A stretch of 64,000 bases of DNA from Pseudomonas sp. PH1b (GTDB lineage: Bacteria; Pseudomonadota; Gammaproteobacteria; Pseudomonadales; Pseudomonadaceae): assembly GCF_000633395.1 (NCBI RefSeq), contig NZ_AYMU01000008.1, positions 124,001-188,000 on the forward strand, written 5' to 3'. How positions within the stretch are numbered: the stretch's first letter is position 1; each line of letters begins with the position of its first letter. Below the pieces are notes generated by a model. It was not told the origin of the DNA and did no database searches. It was given only the letters and a program-made list of their open reading frames with translations. The position numbers were made by a program, and so were the translations under genes. Positions 9,191 to 16,609 of the stretch are shown here, in pieces.

Positions 9191-10032
9191 GGGCGCTTCT
9201 CCCCGATCCGCGACTGACTGCGCCCAATGCCCTCAGCAAGGATGTTGGTGCCATAGGCGAATATCCCGATCAGCAGCGCCGGGGCCAGTACCGCCCAGGG
9301 TTGGACCAGCAGTCCGGCCTGGTTTTCATTGATCATCAGCCCCCAGTCGGCGGCGGGCGGCGCCACGCCATACCCCAGGAAGCTCAGGCCCGAGAGCATG
9401 CCCACGCCCCAGGTCAGCATGTTACCGAAATGCACCAGCAAGGGCGTGAGGATGTTGGGCAGGATCTCCCGGGACACAATCCGCCACTGCGAATACCCCA
9501 TCATCTGCGCCGCCTCGACGAACTCCTGGCCGGCCACCGCCACCGCGCTGCCCCGGGCCAGGCGCACCACCCCGGGGGTGAAGGCGATGGCCACGGTGAG
9601 CACGATCAACCAGGGCGCACGCCCGAGCATGGAGACGATCAGCAGCACCAGGATCAGGTCGGGAAAGGCCAGGGACACATCCGCCAACCAGCTGATCAAC
9701 TGGTCCAGGCGGCGCCGCGACAGGCCTGCCAGCAACCCCAGGGTGCCCCCCAGCAGCAAGGCGATGGACGCCGCCGCCAGGGACATCCACAGCACCGACA
9801 GGCCACCGCTGAGCAGGCGCGACAGCACGTCATGGCCGAGAAAGTCATAGCCGAGCCAGGCTCCGGCAGCGGGCGCACCGTAGACCGGGCCGAGCATCTC
9901 GGTGCTGCCCCGGGGCGCGAGCCAGGGGCCAAACAACGCCAGCAGCACCACCAGCAAGGTGATCAGGGCGCCCTTGCGGGTTTGCGGTTCGGCCAGCCAC
10001 AGGCGCCAGCGGGTCGTACGGAAATCACTCAT
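9187..10032 (-). CDS. ABC transporter permease, DppC type
   Basis: This is a 281-residue inner-membrane permease. It has a first membrane segment (KGALITLLVVLLALFGPWL), the DppC-type extracytoplasmic loop (YDFLGHDVLSRLLSGG), and the cytoplasmic coupling helix with the EAA-like motif EFVEAAQMMGYSQWRIVSREILPNI. It pairs with the DppB-type permease encoded 23 bp upstream and with the fused ATPase that it overlaps by 4 bp. The complex should import whatever the two SBP_bac_5 lipoproteins bind. The operon also carries a DszB-like protein, an LLM monooxygenase and an aldolase-like protein, so an organosulfur substrate is more likely than a peptide; that is inference. Confidence 0.92.
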   Translation of the reverse strand: MSDFRTTRWRLWLAEPQTRKGALITLLVVLLALFGPWLAPRGSTEMLGPVYGAPAAGAWLGYDFLGHDVLSRLLSGGLSVLWMSLAAASIALLLGGTLGLLAGLSRRRLDQLISWLADVSLAFPDLILVLLIVSMLGRAPWLIVLTVAIAFTPGVVRLARGSAVAVAGQEFVEAAQMMGYSQWRIVSREILPNILTPLLVHFGNMLTWGVGMLSGLSFLGYGVAPPAADWGLMINENQAGLLVQPWAVLAPALLIGIFAYGTNILAEGIGRSQSRIGEKRP

Positions 10033-10055
10033 GGATCAGTTCTCATGCCGCAGGT

Positions 10056-11117
10056 TCAGGGGGCCTTGGGCGCCGAGCGGCGCCACCAGGGCTGGATGCC
10101 GCGCCGGTTGCGGCGGATCAGGCCGACCCGCCTCGCGGTGCGCAGTTTCGGGGTGAGCAATACCGTGGCCAGGTCCGCCAGCAGGTTGATCAGCACCACC
10201 CCCAGGGTGATCACCAGCACGATGGCCTGGATCATCGGCAAATCGCGCATCTGGATCGCCGAGTTCAGCGAGGTGCCGATGCCCGGGTAGCTGAACACCA
10301 CTTCCGCCAGCAGGGCCCCGCCAATCAGCGTGCGCAGGGTCAGGGCCAGGCCCTGGATGGCCGGCACCAGGGCATTGGGCAAGGTGTGGCGCCAGACGAT
10401 GCGCCACTGCGGGATGCCCCGTAGCCGCGCGGCAATCACATAGTCGGACTCCAGGGCCTCGATCATCGCCGCACGCAGCATGCGCGTCAGGTAGGGCAAG
10501 GCCGACAGCGCCAGGGCCAGCGCCGGCAGCACCAGGAACTGCAACTGCCGCCACAGCGGCAACTGCGGGTCGAGGATCGACACCGCCGGCAGCAGGTCCA
10601 TGTGGGGCATGGAGAACAGCAGCACTAGGCCAATGGCCAGGAGAAACCCCGGCGTCGCCTTGAGAAAGATCAGCAGCGACAGGCTCCAGCGATCCAGGCG
10701 GCTGTCCCGGCGCAGGGCCAGGGCCACCCCCAGGCCCAGGGCTACGGGCACCACCAGGGCCATGACCCCGGCCAGCAGCGCCAGGGTGTAGCCCAGCCGG
10801 GCAAAGAGCACCTCGGCCACGGGGGCATTGGAATCCAGGGACTGGCCCAGGTCACCGGTCAGGGTCTGCCCCAGCCAGTGCCGGTATTGCTCCAGCAGCG
10901 GCCGGTCCAGCCCCAGCTGGCGTTGCAGGGTGAGGATGCTGTCCAGGGGCGCATCCGGGCCGAGGATCACCCGCGCCGGGTCCGAGGGCAGTGCCTGGGT
11001 GGCGACGAACACCACCAGGCTGATGACCCAGGCGGTGAGCAGGCCATAGCCCAGGCGACCGATGAACCAGGACAGCCAGGCTGGGGTTCTGGAGGCTTTT
11101 GCGCAGGGTTCAGACAT
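10056..11117 (-). CDS. ABC transporter permease, DppB type
   Basis: This 353-residue inner-membrane permease is longer than many DppB proteins because of a basic C-terminal tail. Family landmarks are LGYGLLTAWVISLVVFVATQALPSDPARVILG at the N-terminus, LGLDRPLLEQYRHWLGQTLTGDLGQSL, and the coupling motif ESDYVIAARLRGIPQWRIVWRHTLPNALVP, followed by further membrane helices. Its start overlaps the end of the upstream binding-protein gene by 8 bp, so the two are cotranslated. With the DppC-type permease it forms the heterodimeric channel of the importer. Nothing in the sequence defines the ligand. Confidence 0.92.
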   Translation of the reverse strand: MSEPCAKASRTPAWLSWFIGRLGYGLLTAWVISLVVFVATQALPSDPARVILGPDAPLDSILTLQRQLGLDRPLLEQYRHWLGQTLTGDLGQSLDSNAPVAEVLFARLGYTLALLAGVMALVVPVALGLGVALALRRDSRLDRWSLSLLIFLKATPGFLLAIGLVLLFSMPHMDLLPAVSILDPQLPLWRQLQFLVLPALALALSALPYLTRMLRAAMIEALESDYVIAARLRGIPQWRIVWRHTLPNALVPAIQGLALTLRTLIGGALLAEVVFSYPGIGTSLNSAIQMRDLPMIQAIVLVITLGVVLINLLADLATVLLTPKLRTARRVGLIRRNRRGIQPWWRRSAPKAP

Positions 11118-12681
11118 GGTTCAACCACAACTCGTCGAAGCGCCAGGAGGCGAAGGTGGTCTGTTCCGGCGTCAGGCCGCCGACCCGCACCGAGGCGGCG
11201 TCCAGCACATCGTTGAAGCCCCAGATCAACAGCCCGCCACGTTGGTGCTGGATGGCCTGGGCCTGATGCACCAGGGGTTTGCGCAATTCCAGGTCGGGCT
11301 GGGCCAGGGCCTGTCGGTAGAGCTCGGTGAAACGCGGATCGTGGAAATTACTGCGGTTGTAGATGGCCTGGGGCGCGTCGTTGTGCAACGCCGAGGCAAG
11401 AAAGCCCCGTGCCGGGGTCGACCCGGGCGACAGCAGCCAGTTTTCCCGCTGGGGCCCGTTGAACACCGAGCCGTCGACCTGGGTCACCTTGATCTGCACC
11501 CCGGCTTTCTTCGCCTGCTGGGCGAACACCAGGGCCGCATTGACACCAGCACCCGGGGTGCTGGTCAGCTCTACCCGCAAGTCGCTCTGCCCGGCCTGGC
11601 GCAACAGCGAGCGGGCCTGCTCCAGGTCATAGGGGCGCTGGGCAATGCCGTGGTTGTAGGTCGGGTCGTGGGGCGAATACAGGTCATTGGCGATCCGCCC
11701 GAAACCGTTGAGGCCGCGATCCACCAGTTCCTGGCGGTCGGCCAGCAGGCGAAACGCCTGGCGTACCCGCTCGTCCTGGAACGGTGCCTTGGCCAGGTTG
11801 AGGTTGAAGCCGGTGAACGAGGTGCTCGGCGAGGCATAGAACCTGAGCCGCGGATCGGCCTTGAACAGCGCGCCGTGCTCGGCCTGGACCCCACTGGCCA
11901 CATCGATCTGCCCGGCTCGCAGGGCGGCGGCCCGGGACACCTGGTCCTTGAACTCGATGATTTCCAGCTCGTCGGCATAGGGCTGCCCCGGCTTGTAGTA
12001 GTTCTCGAAACGGCTGTACAGCGAACGCTGGCCGGGAATGAAGCGCTTGAGCCGGTAAGGGCCGGCGCCCACCGGGTTGGTCTGCGGGTGGTAGTCGGTG
12101 GGCACGATGCCGCCGAAGCTGATCAGGGTCTCGTCCAGGGGAAAGAAGCTCTGGCCCTGCTTGAAACGGATCTCGATGGTGCGCTCGTCCAGCTTGCGCA
12201 AGGCCTGGCGGTCAATGGCCCCCACCAGCCCGGCGAAGGGTGACGCCAGTTGCGGGTCGGTCAGACGCAGGATGGAAAACAGCATGTCGTCGGCGCCGAT
12301 GCTCTTGCCGTGGTGAAACTCCAGCCCCGGCTTGATGCGGATGGTCCAGGCGCTGGCATCGGCATTGGGTTCAGCGAACTCCGCCAGGGCCAGGCGGGTG
12401 CTGACGTCCGGGTTCCACTCCCAGAACTTGCTGTACAGCGCCCAGCCACGAATGATCCCGCCGCCCACGGGTTTATGGGCATCGAGGTTGCCGGACTGGT
12501 CGCCATCGATGATCCCTACCCGCAGGCGTCCGCCGCGCACCGGCGTGCTGGACGCCAGCGCCGCAGCGCTTAGCGCCGCGCCACTGTCGCAGCCGCCGAG
12601 CAGGCTGGTGCCCAGCAACAGGCCGCCACCCACGGCCAGGGAATTGCCGAGAAACTCCCGGCGGGAAAACACCTCGCTCAT
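11110..12681 (-). CDS. Tat-exported lipoprotein, ABC substrate-binding protein (SBP_bac_5)
   Basis: This 523-residue binding protein of the Dpp/Opp importer encoded directly downstream has a Tat motif (SRREFL), a hydrophobic core and a lipobox (LLGGC). The ATG at 12681 is preferred because GAGGAGCG lies just upstream; an earlier in-frame ATG at 12711 would overlap the neighbouring gene. It shares long blocks with the protein at 903-2492 (for example SGNLDAHKP, LALAEFAEPNADAS, LEFHHGKSI, NPVGAGPY, VREAFRLLADR), so the two are recent paralogues. It lies 10 bp after the LLM monooxygenase stop, in the same operon. Ligand unknown; peptides are the family default, but the neighbours point to a sulfur compound. 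Confidence 0.9.
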   Translation of the reverse strand: MSEVFSRREFLGNSLAVGGGLLLGTSLLGGCDSGAALSAAALASSTPVRGGRLRVGIIDGDQSGNLDAHKPVGGGIIRGWALYSKFWEWNPDVSTRLALAEFAEPNADASAWTIRIKPGLEFHHGKSIGADDMLFSILRLTDPQLASPFAGLVGAIDRQALRKLDERTIEIRFKQGQSFFPLDETLISFGGIVPTDYHPQTNPVGAGPYRLKRFIPGQRSLYSRFENYYKPGQPYADELEIIEFKDQVSRAAALRAGQIDVASGVQAEHGALFKADPRLRFYASPSTSFTGFNLNLAKAPFQDERVRQAFRLLADRQELVDRGLNGFGRIANDLYSPHDPTYNHGIAQRPYDLEQARSLLRQAGQSDLRVELTSTPGAGVNAALVFAQQAKKAGVQIKVTQVDGSVFNGPQRENWLLSPGSTPARGFLASALHNDAPQAIYNRSNFHDPRFTELYRQALAQPDLELRKPLVHQAQAIQHQRGGLLIWGFNDVLDAASVRVGGLTPEQTTFASWRFDELWLNHV

Positions 12682-12691
12682 GGCTCGCTCC

Positions 12692-13891
12692 TCAGGCCTG
12701 CTCGCTGGCAACCGCCGGCTCTCGGGCCGGCGCAGTGGCCCCCAGGCGCGGTACTTCGAAACCGTGATCCAGGTCCAGCAGCGGGAACAGCAGGTCTGCC
12801 ACCCGATGGGCTTCGTCGATCAGCGGAAAGCCCGAAAGAATGAAGGCCGAAGTGCCCTGCTCCTCGTATTCGCGAATACGTTCGGCCACCTGCTCGGCAC
12901 TGCCCACCAGGTAGGTGCCTGCAGCCGGACCGAGGATGTTGAAGCCGAACAGACTCGGGCCCAGCCAGACATTGGGGTAGATCTCCAGGTCCCGGGCCCT
13001 GGGCAGGCGCCCGGCACGGATGGCCTCGACATTGCGCTGGATCTGCGGATCGTCGCTGTGGAAGCTGTCCAGGGTTTCTCCCGGCGGCAACTGGCGCTCG
13101 ATGGAGGCCCGGGCGGTCTGCAACGAGGTGCGCTGCAGCAGCTTCTCGGCGTGGGCCCAGGCCTCCTCCGCGGTTTCCCGGACAATGATCTGCAGGCGCG
13201 TGCCAAAGCTCAGCTCGCGGCCGATCTTCGCCGCTTCGGCGGCCACCTTGCGAAACTTCTCGCCAAGCTTCGGCGGGGTGTTGGCAAAGCTCAGGTACAC
13301 ATCCAGCAACTGCACTGAATGCGCCACTCCCGGGCCGGAAGTGCCGGCACCCCACAGCGGGATTCCGGGGCGCTGCCTTGGTGCGTGCCAGCCGCCCAGG
13401 GGATGGCTGGCCGCAGCCGGCGAGCGCGGCGCCAGCCTGACGTAGCGACCGTCGTAGCCGGCGGTATCGCCGGCGTAGAAGCCCTGAAAGGCCCGCCAGT
13501 ACTCCAGGCTGAAGTCATAACGTTCATCGTGGGGATAGTGCACCCCGAGGGTGGCCAACCCGGCGTCGCTGCCGTTGACCACATTGAACAGCAAGCGACC
13601 GTTGGAGAACTGATCGAAGGTCAGCGCCCACTTGGCCAGCACCGCCGGTGACAACTCCCCCGGATGCTGGGCCACCAGAAAGCGCAGGCGCTGGGTGGCA
13701 TCGATCAACGCCGCCGAGACGGCCAGGCTTTCATTGGGGCTCGAGCCCAGCAGCGAGCCGTAGTAACCCAGGCGATCACTGGCCACCGCCAGTTGCTTGA
13801 GGTGTTGAAAATCAGTGTTCCAGCGCCCTTCCGGCTCCCAGGGATAGGGGCCATCGGGGGTGGTGAGGTACCAGAGAATCTTGACGGCCAT
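12692..13891 (-). CDS. LLM-class flavin-dependent monooxygenase (SsuD-like)
   Basis: This 399-residue luciferase-like monooxygenase has MAVKILWYLTTPDGPYPWEPEGRW at the start, LGYYGSLLGSSPNESLAVSAALI, LRFLVAQHPGELSPAVLAKWALTFDQFSNGRLLFNVVNGSD (barrel and FMN-phosphate region), HPHDERYDFSLEYW, and the C-terminal PNVWLGPSLFGFN/YLVGSAEQVAERI/FILSGFPLIDEAHR blocks. The start at 13891 is supported by AAGGAA 10 bases upstream; an earlier in-frame start lacks a ribosome site. The nearest relatives are alkanesulfonate-type monooxygenases that liberate sulfite with FMNH2. It sits between an aldolase-like gene (159 bp upstream, with one REP between) and the transporter genes, all probably in one operon. 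Confidence 0.88.
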   Translation of the reverse strand: MAVKILWYLTTPDGPYPWEPEGRWNTDFQHLKQLAVASDRLGYYGSLLGSSPNESLAVSAALIDATQRLRFLVAQHPGELSPAVLAKWALTFDQFSNGRLLFNVVNGSDAGLATLGVHYPHDERYDFSLEYWRAFQGFYAGDTAGYDGRYVRLAPRSPAAASHPLGGWHAPRQRPGIPLWGAGTSGPGVAHSVQLLDVYLSFANTPPKLGEKFRKVAAEAAKIGRELSFGTRLQIIVRETAEEAWAHAEKLLQRTSLQTARASIERQLPPGETLDSFHSDDPQIQRNVEAIRAGRLPRARDLEIYPNVWLGPSLFGFNILGPAAGTYLVGSAEQVAERIREYEEQGTSAFILSGFPLIDEAHRVADLLFPLLDLDHGFEVPRLGATAPAREPAVASEQA

Positions 13892-13962
13892 GTGCCTGTT
13901 CCTTGAATGATTGAACGCCTTTGGCAGCATTCGGGCGTTGTCCTGGCGTTGCCCTGGCGAAC

Positions 13963-13988
13963 GCTTTCGCTGGCAAGCCAGCTCCTAC
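13963..13988. repeat. Single REP element
   Basis: One arm, CGCTGGCAAGCCAGCTCCTAC, stands alone inside the 159-bp gap between the LLM and aldolase-like genes of the minus-strand operon. No partner arm is recognisable nearby. Its stem-loop could reduce expression of downstream genes, which is inference. Confidence 0.8.
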
Positions 13989-14050
13989 AGCAGTCAGATA
14001 GATCCCGTAGGGACCCGACCCGGTGCGGCGCGACTCGGTGGGGCGTCAGG

Positions 14051-14782
14051 TCAATTGCGCCGGTCGATGGCCGGCACCAGGCCCAGTTCGCTGGCACGCT
14101 CGTAGAGGCCGCTCATCTTCCATTGCTGGGTCAAGACCCCCGGCCCATAAGGACGGGAGCCGCCCAAGGCGTCGGCCAGCAGTTGCAGTTGCGCGCCCTC
14201 TTCCAGCAGCAGGATGAATTCCGCCGTGGCCCGCAAGCCTTGCTTGCCCCATACGGTGGAGCCGCCATTGGCTTCGAGAATCGCCAGGTTGAAGGGGTTC
14301 TGGGCAATGCTGTCGAGGATGAAGTCCACCTCGGGCTGGCGCCGGTCGATGTACACCGGCAGCTCCCGGGCCAGCTGGTAACGCTGCACCGGCACGTAGT
14401 GGAACGGCAGGCTCCGGTGGGTCTGGGCCCAGGCCCCCAGGTACGGCGAATGCACGTGGGACACGGTGGTGATGTCGGGGTGTTGCTGGAACAGCTTGGT
14501 GTAGCGCCCCAGGCCGCCCTTGCCCTGGCCGAGGATGACCTTGCCGGCAAAGTCGCTGACCGTGGCCTGCAACGGCTTGTGGTAGTTCCACGGGCCGCCG
14601 TAGTTCACCGACACCAGCAGTTCCTGGCCCGGCACCCGTTCGATGAAGCCCACGGTGCCGTTGGCGGTGATGGTCCGGGTTTCGCGGAACACGGTGAACG
14701 CCTGTTCGGCCTCCAGCAGCACCTGGTCGATAAAGGCCTGCAGTTCCTGGGTAATGGGTGTTTCGTTGATCAATACGGTCAT
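14051..14782 (-). CDS. Class II aldolase/adducin-family protein
   Basis: This 243-residue protein resembles fuculose/ribulose-phosphate aldolases and adducin heads. The metal-binding signature HVHSPYLGAWA (two histidines) is present, along with GGPWNYHKPLQATVSDFAGKVILGQGKGG upstream of it and HYVPVQRYQLARELPVYIDRR after it. A distal histidine typical of catalytic aldolases is not obvious, so activity could differ (decarboxylase, epimerase or binding). It starts 15 bp after the DszB-like gene and lies in the same operon. It has one internal methionine and no cysteine. A role in handling the carbon skeleton left after desulfurisation is possible but unproven. Confidence 0.8.
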   Translation of the reverse strand: MTVLINETPITQELQAFIDQVLLEAEQAFTVFRETRTITANGTVGFIERVPGQELLVSVNYGGPWNYHKPLQATVSDFAGKVILGQGKGGLGRYTKLFQQHPDITTVSHVHSPYLGAWAQTHRSLPFHYVPVQRYQLARELPVYIDRRQPEVDFILDSIAQNPFNLAILEANGGSTVWGKQGLRATAEFILLLEEGAQLQLLADALGGSRPYGPGVLTQQWKMSGLYERASELGLVPAIDRRN

Positions 14783-14797
14783 GGCGATTCTCCGGGT

Positions 14798-15853
14798 TCA
14801 GGCGCGGCGCTTGGCCAGCAGTTCGTGGGCGGCGAGCAATGGGCGTGGATCGACCCAATCGGCAATGGCGAAATCCCGTTCCAGGAAGCCGTGCCGGTAG
14901 AGGAAGTTTTTCTGGATATCGAGAAACTTAAGACGCTGGGGCGACAGGTCCGGCGCCAGGGTGGTGTGGAAATCGCCGCGGTAGGCCTCATTCACGCCGG
15001 CACTGCCGGCACGGGTTTCCTCTTCCAGGATGGCGTTCAGCGCCGGGCGGTTGTGCGCCGCCCAATCGGCGGCGCGCAGGGTCTGGGCGAGAAAGCGCAC
15101 CACCAGGTCGAAGTGGTTGTCCAGCAGGCTCTGGTGCACGGTGATCGGCCGCGGCGTGCCGTTGTTGATGCGGTAGCGCGGCTCGGCGATCAGGTCCAGG
15201 TCGATGCCCACCACCAGCCCCAGGCGCCGAGCGGCATCGGCGGCCGCCGCGCCCTTGACGTAGACCGCATCCACCTCGCCGCGCGCCAGGTAGTCCAGGC
15301 CGGACCACAGGCGCTGCAAACCTTCCTGGGGGTTGGCTGCCCGCTCCTGGTCCTGCAGCGCCACTTCCACCAGTTCGACATCATCGAAGCTCAGGCCCGC
15401 CAGGCTCAGGGCGCCCTTGTAGCCGTGCAGGCTCATGGCCCGGGCAATGCTCCCCGGACGATTCTCGCCCCAGGCCGGCAAGGCCAGGCGCTTGCCCTTG
15501 AGGTCCTCGGGGCGGCGGATGCCGGAATCCGGGCGCACCAGCAGGGTCTGCCATTCCTCGATCCAGGTCAGGCCGATCAACCGGCTCGGCGAACCGGCGG
15601 CGCGGGCGGCCAGGGCCGGGACATTGCCGCCCTCGCGAAACAGCCCGGGCAGTTGGTGATCGTAGTGGTGATGGCCCAGTTGCCGGGCTTCCTGCAGGGT
15701 CGCCACCGGCAGGCCGTCGGCGGCGAACTCCTCGCTGAGCCAGCCCAGCTTGTAGGCGATTCCGGACGCGGTGGGCACCGGGCAACGGGTGAACCAGATC
15801 TGCTCCAGTTCGGGCTGGGCAGTGGATAGGGGTAAAGAGGCAGCAAGCGTCAT
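14798..15853 (-). CDS. DszB-like sulfinate desulfinase candidate (NMT1/periplasmic-binding fold, no signal peptide)
   Basis: This 351-residue protein has the fold usually annotated as a sulfonate/nitrate ABC binding protein, but no signal peptide or lipobox follows the start at 15853 (AGGAA upstream). Instead it matches the active-site layout known for DszB, the 2'-hydroxybiphenyl-2-sulfinate desulfinase: CPVP with Cys24, HHYDH with His63, and REGGNVPAL with Arg73 and the two glycines, corresponding to DszB Cys27, His60 and Arg70. Cys24 is the only cysteine in the protein. GEVDAVYVKG and RYRINNGTPRPITV recur in the other two copies. It is the first gene of the long minus-strand operon, about 27 bp downstream of the predicted sigma-54 transcription start. 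Sulfite release in the cytoplasm is inferred. Confidence 0.78.
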   Translation of the reverse strand: MTLAASLPLSTAQPELEQIWFTRCPVPTASGIAYKLGWLSEEFAADGLPVATLQEARQLGHHHYDHQLPGLFREGGNVPALAARAAGSPSRLIGLTWIEEWQTLLVRPDSGIRRPEDLKGKRLALPAWGENRPGSIARAMSLHGYKGALSLAGLSFDDVELVEVALQDQERAANPQEGLQRLWSGLDYLARGEVDAVYVKGAAAADAARRLGLVVGIDLDLIAEPRYRINNGTPRPITVHQSLLDNHFDLVVRFLAQTLRAADWAAHNRPALNAILEEETRAGSAGVNEAYRGDFHTTLAPDLSPQRLKFLDIQKNFLYRHGFLERDFAIADWVDPRPLLAAHELLAKRRA

Positions 15854-15890
15854 GGACCGGTTCCTGTGCAATGGCGGTTGCCGGAGCCAT

Positions 15891-15906
15891 TGCAGCGCCC
15901 GTGCCA
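15891..15906 (-). promoter_or_regulatory. Sigma-54 (-24/-12) promoter for the minus-strand operon
   Basis: Read on the minus strand the site is TGGCACGGGCGCTGCA, with GG and GC separated by exactly 10 bp as required by sigma-54. The predicted start near 15880 leaves a leader of about 27 nt before the ATG at 15853. It shares TGGCACG-N4-CTGC with the site at 26406. Confidence 0.72.
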
Positions 15907-15968
15907 ACCGGGCAAGGCCGCGGATTACGGGGCCTGCGCCGCTGCTGGCGAAATCGACGCGAGGCCGA

Positions 15969-16109
15969 CTGCTGCCCGGCCAGCAGCATTGCGCGGCGAC
16001 TGCTGCTGTTGGAGCAACGGGCCGACGGGCATTGCTGCTGGAGCAGCAACACCTGCTTTGGCCGCGCCTGATCAACCGCCCGAGGGCCTTGTTGCACAAG
16101 GCCTGCAAC
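15969..16109. promoter_or_regulatory. Enhancer-like palindromes between divergent sigma-54 promoters
   Basis: The 229 bp between the two promoters holds several inverted repeats: CTGCTG/CAGCAG (15969-15986), GTTG/CAAC centred on GAG (16008-16018), the perfect TTGCTGCT-GG-AGCAGCAA (16032-16049), and GTTGCA/TGCAAC (16091-16109). The third matches palindromes at 22354 and 26230. Spacing of roughly 90-140 bp from each promoter suits an enhancer-binding activator serving both directions. Confidence 0.6.
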
Positions 16110-16135
16110 GGATTTTTCGCCTGCTGAAAAGGCCC

Positions 16136-16151
16136 TGGCGCAGAACTTGCT
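16136..16151 (+). promoter_or_regulatory. Sigma-54 (-24/-12) promoter for the SfnB/DszC-like gene
   Basis: TGGCGCAGAACTTGCT has GG-N10-GC spacing and a consensus TTGCT -12 element. The predicted start is near 16162, about 448 nt before the ATG at 16610; four REP doublets occupy that leader. It is divergent from the promoter at 15891-15906. Confidence 0.65.
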
Positions 16152-16174
16152 CAAGCCCCTCACAACACCTGCTG

Positions 16175-16577
16175 CAAGGGTTGGCGGGCCAGCGAAGGCG
16201 TTGCCAGGACTGGTGCAAGGCTCAAGGACCTCTTCGCCGGCAAGCCGGCTCCTACGGATCAGGCCGATACACACGCCCCCTGTAGGAGCTGGCTTGCCAG
16301 CGAAGGCGTTGCCAGGACTGGTGCAAGGCTCAAGGGCCCCTTCGCCGGCAAGCCGGCTCCTACGGACCAGGCCGATACACACGCCCCTGTAGGAGCTGGC
16401 TTGCCAGCGAAGGCGTCGCCAGGACTGGCGCAAGGCTCAAGGGCCTCTTCGCCGGCAAGCCGGCTCCTACGGATCAGGCCGATACACACGCCCCTGTAGG
16501 AGCTGGCTTGCCAGCGAAGGCGTCGCCAGGACTGGCGCAAGGCTCAAGGGCCCCTTCGCCGGCAAGCCGGCTCCTGC
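16175..16577. repeat. REP doublet cluster, four units, between promoter and gene
   Basis: A first unit with a degraded left arm ends at 16255. Three full units follow at 16282-16363, 16389-16470 and 16496-16577. The spacers (ACGGA.CAGGCCGATACACACGCCCC) are almost identical, with a period near 107 bp, which points to tandem duplication. The array lies inside the predicted leader of the gene at 16610. Confidence 0.92.
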
Positions 16578-16609
16578 GGTGGATCGATTCCTTTGATAGA
16601 GGTAGACAC

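Noticed and set aside
13929..13943. GG-N10-GC match in the gap between LLM and aldolase-like genes
   Set aside because: It is on the plus strand, facing away from the minus-strand operon, and lacks TTGC at -12; such matches are expected by chance in this base composition.
13907..15829. 640-codon plus-strand open frame covering the aldolase-like and DszB-like genes
   Set aside because: Antisense to two genes with recognisable motifs and good starts; the frame itself shows no family.
14798..15853. Annotation of the DszB-like proteins as periplasmic sulfonate-binding proteins
   Set aside because: None of the three has a Sec, Tat or lipoprotein signal after its best start, and two keep the complete desulfinase Cys/His/Arg pattern.
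16147..16577. Small open frames repeating GSRAPSPASRLL or FAGKPAPT across REP clusters
   Set aside because: They are translations of REP arms, repeated in every cluster, with no independent start signals; not genes.
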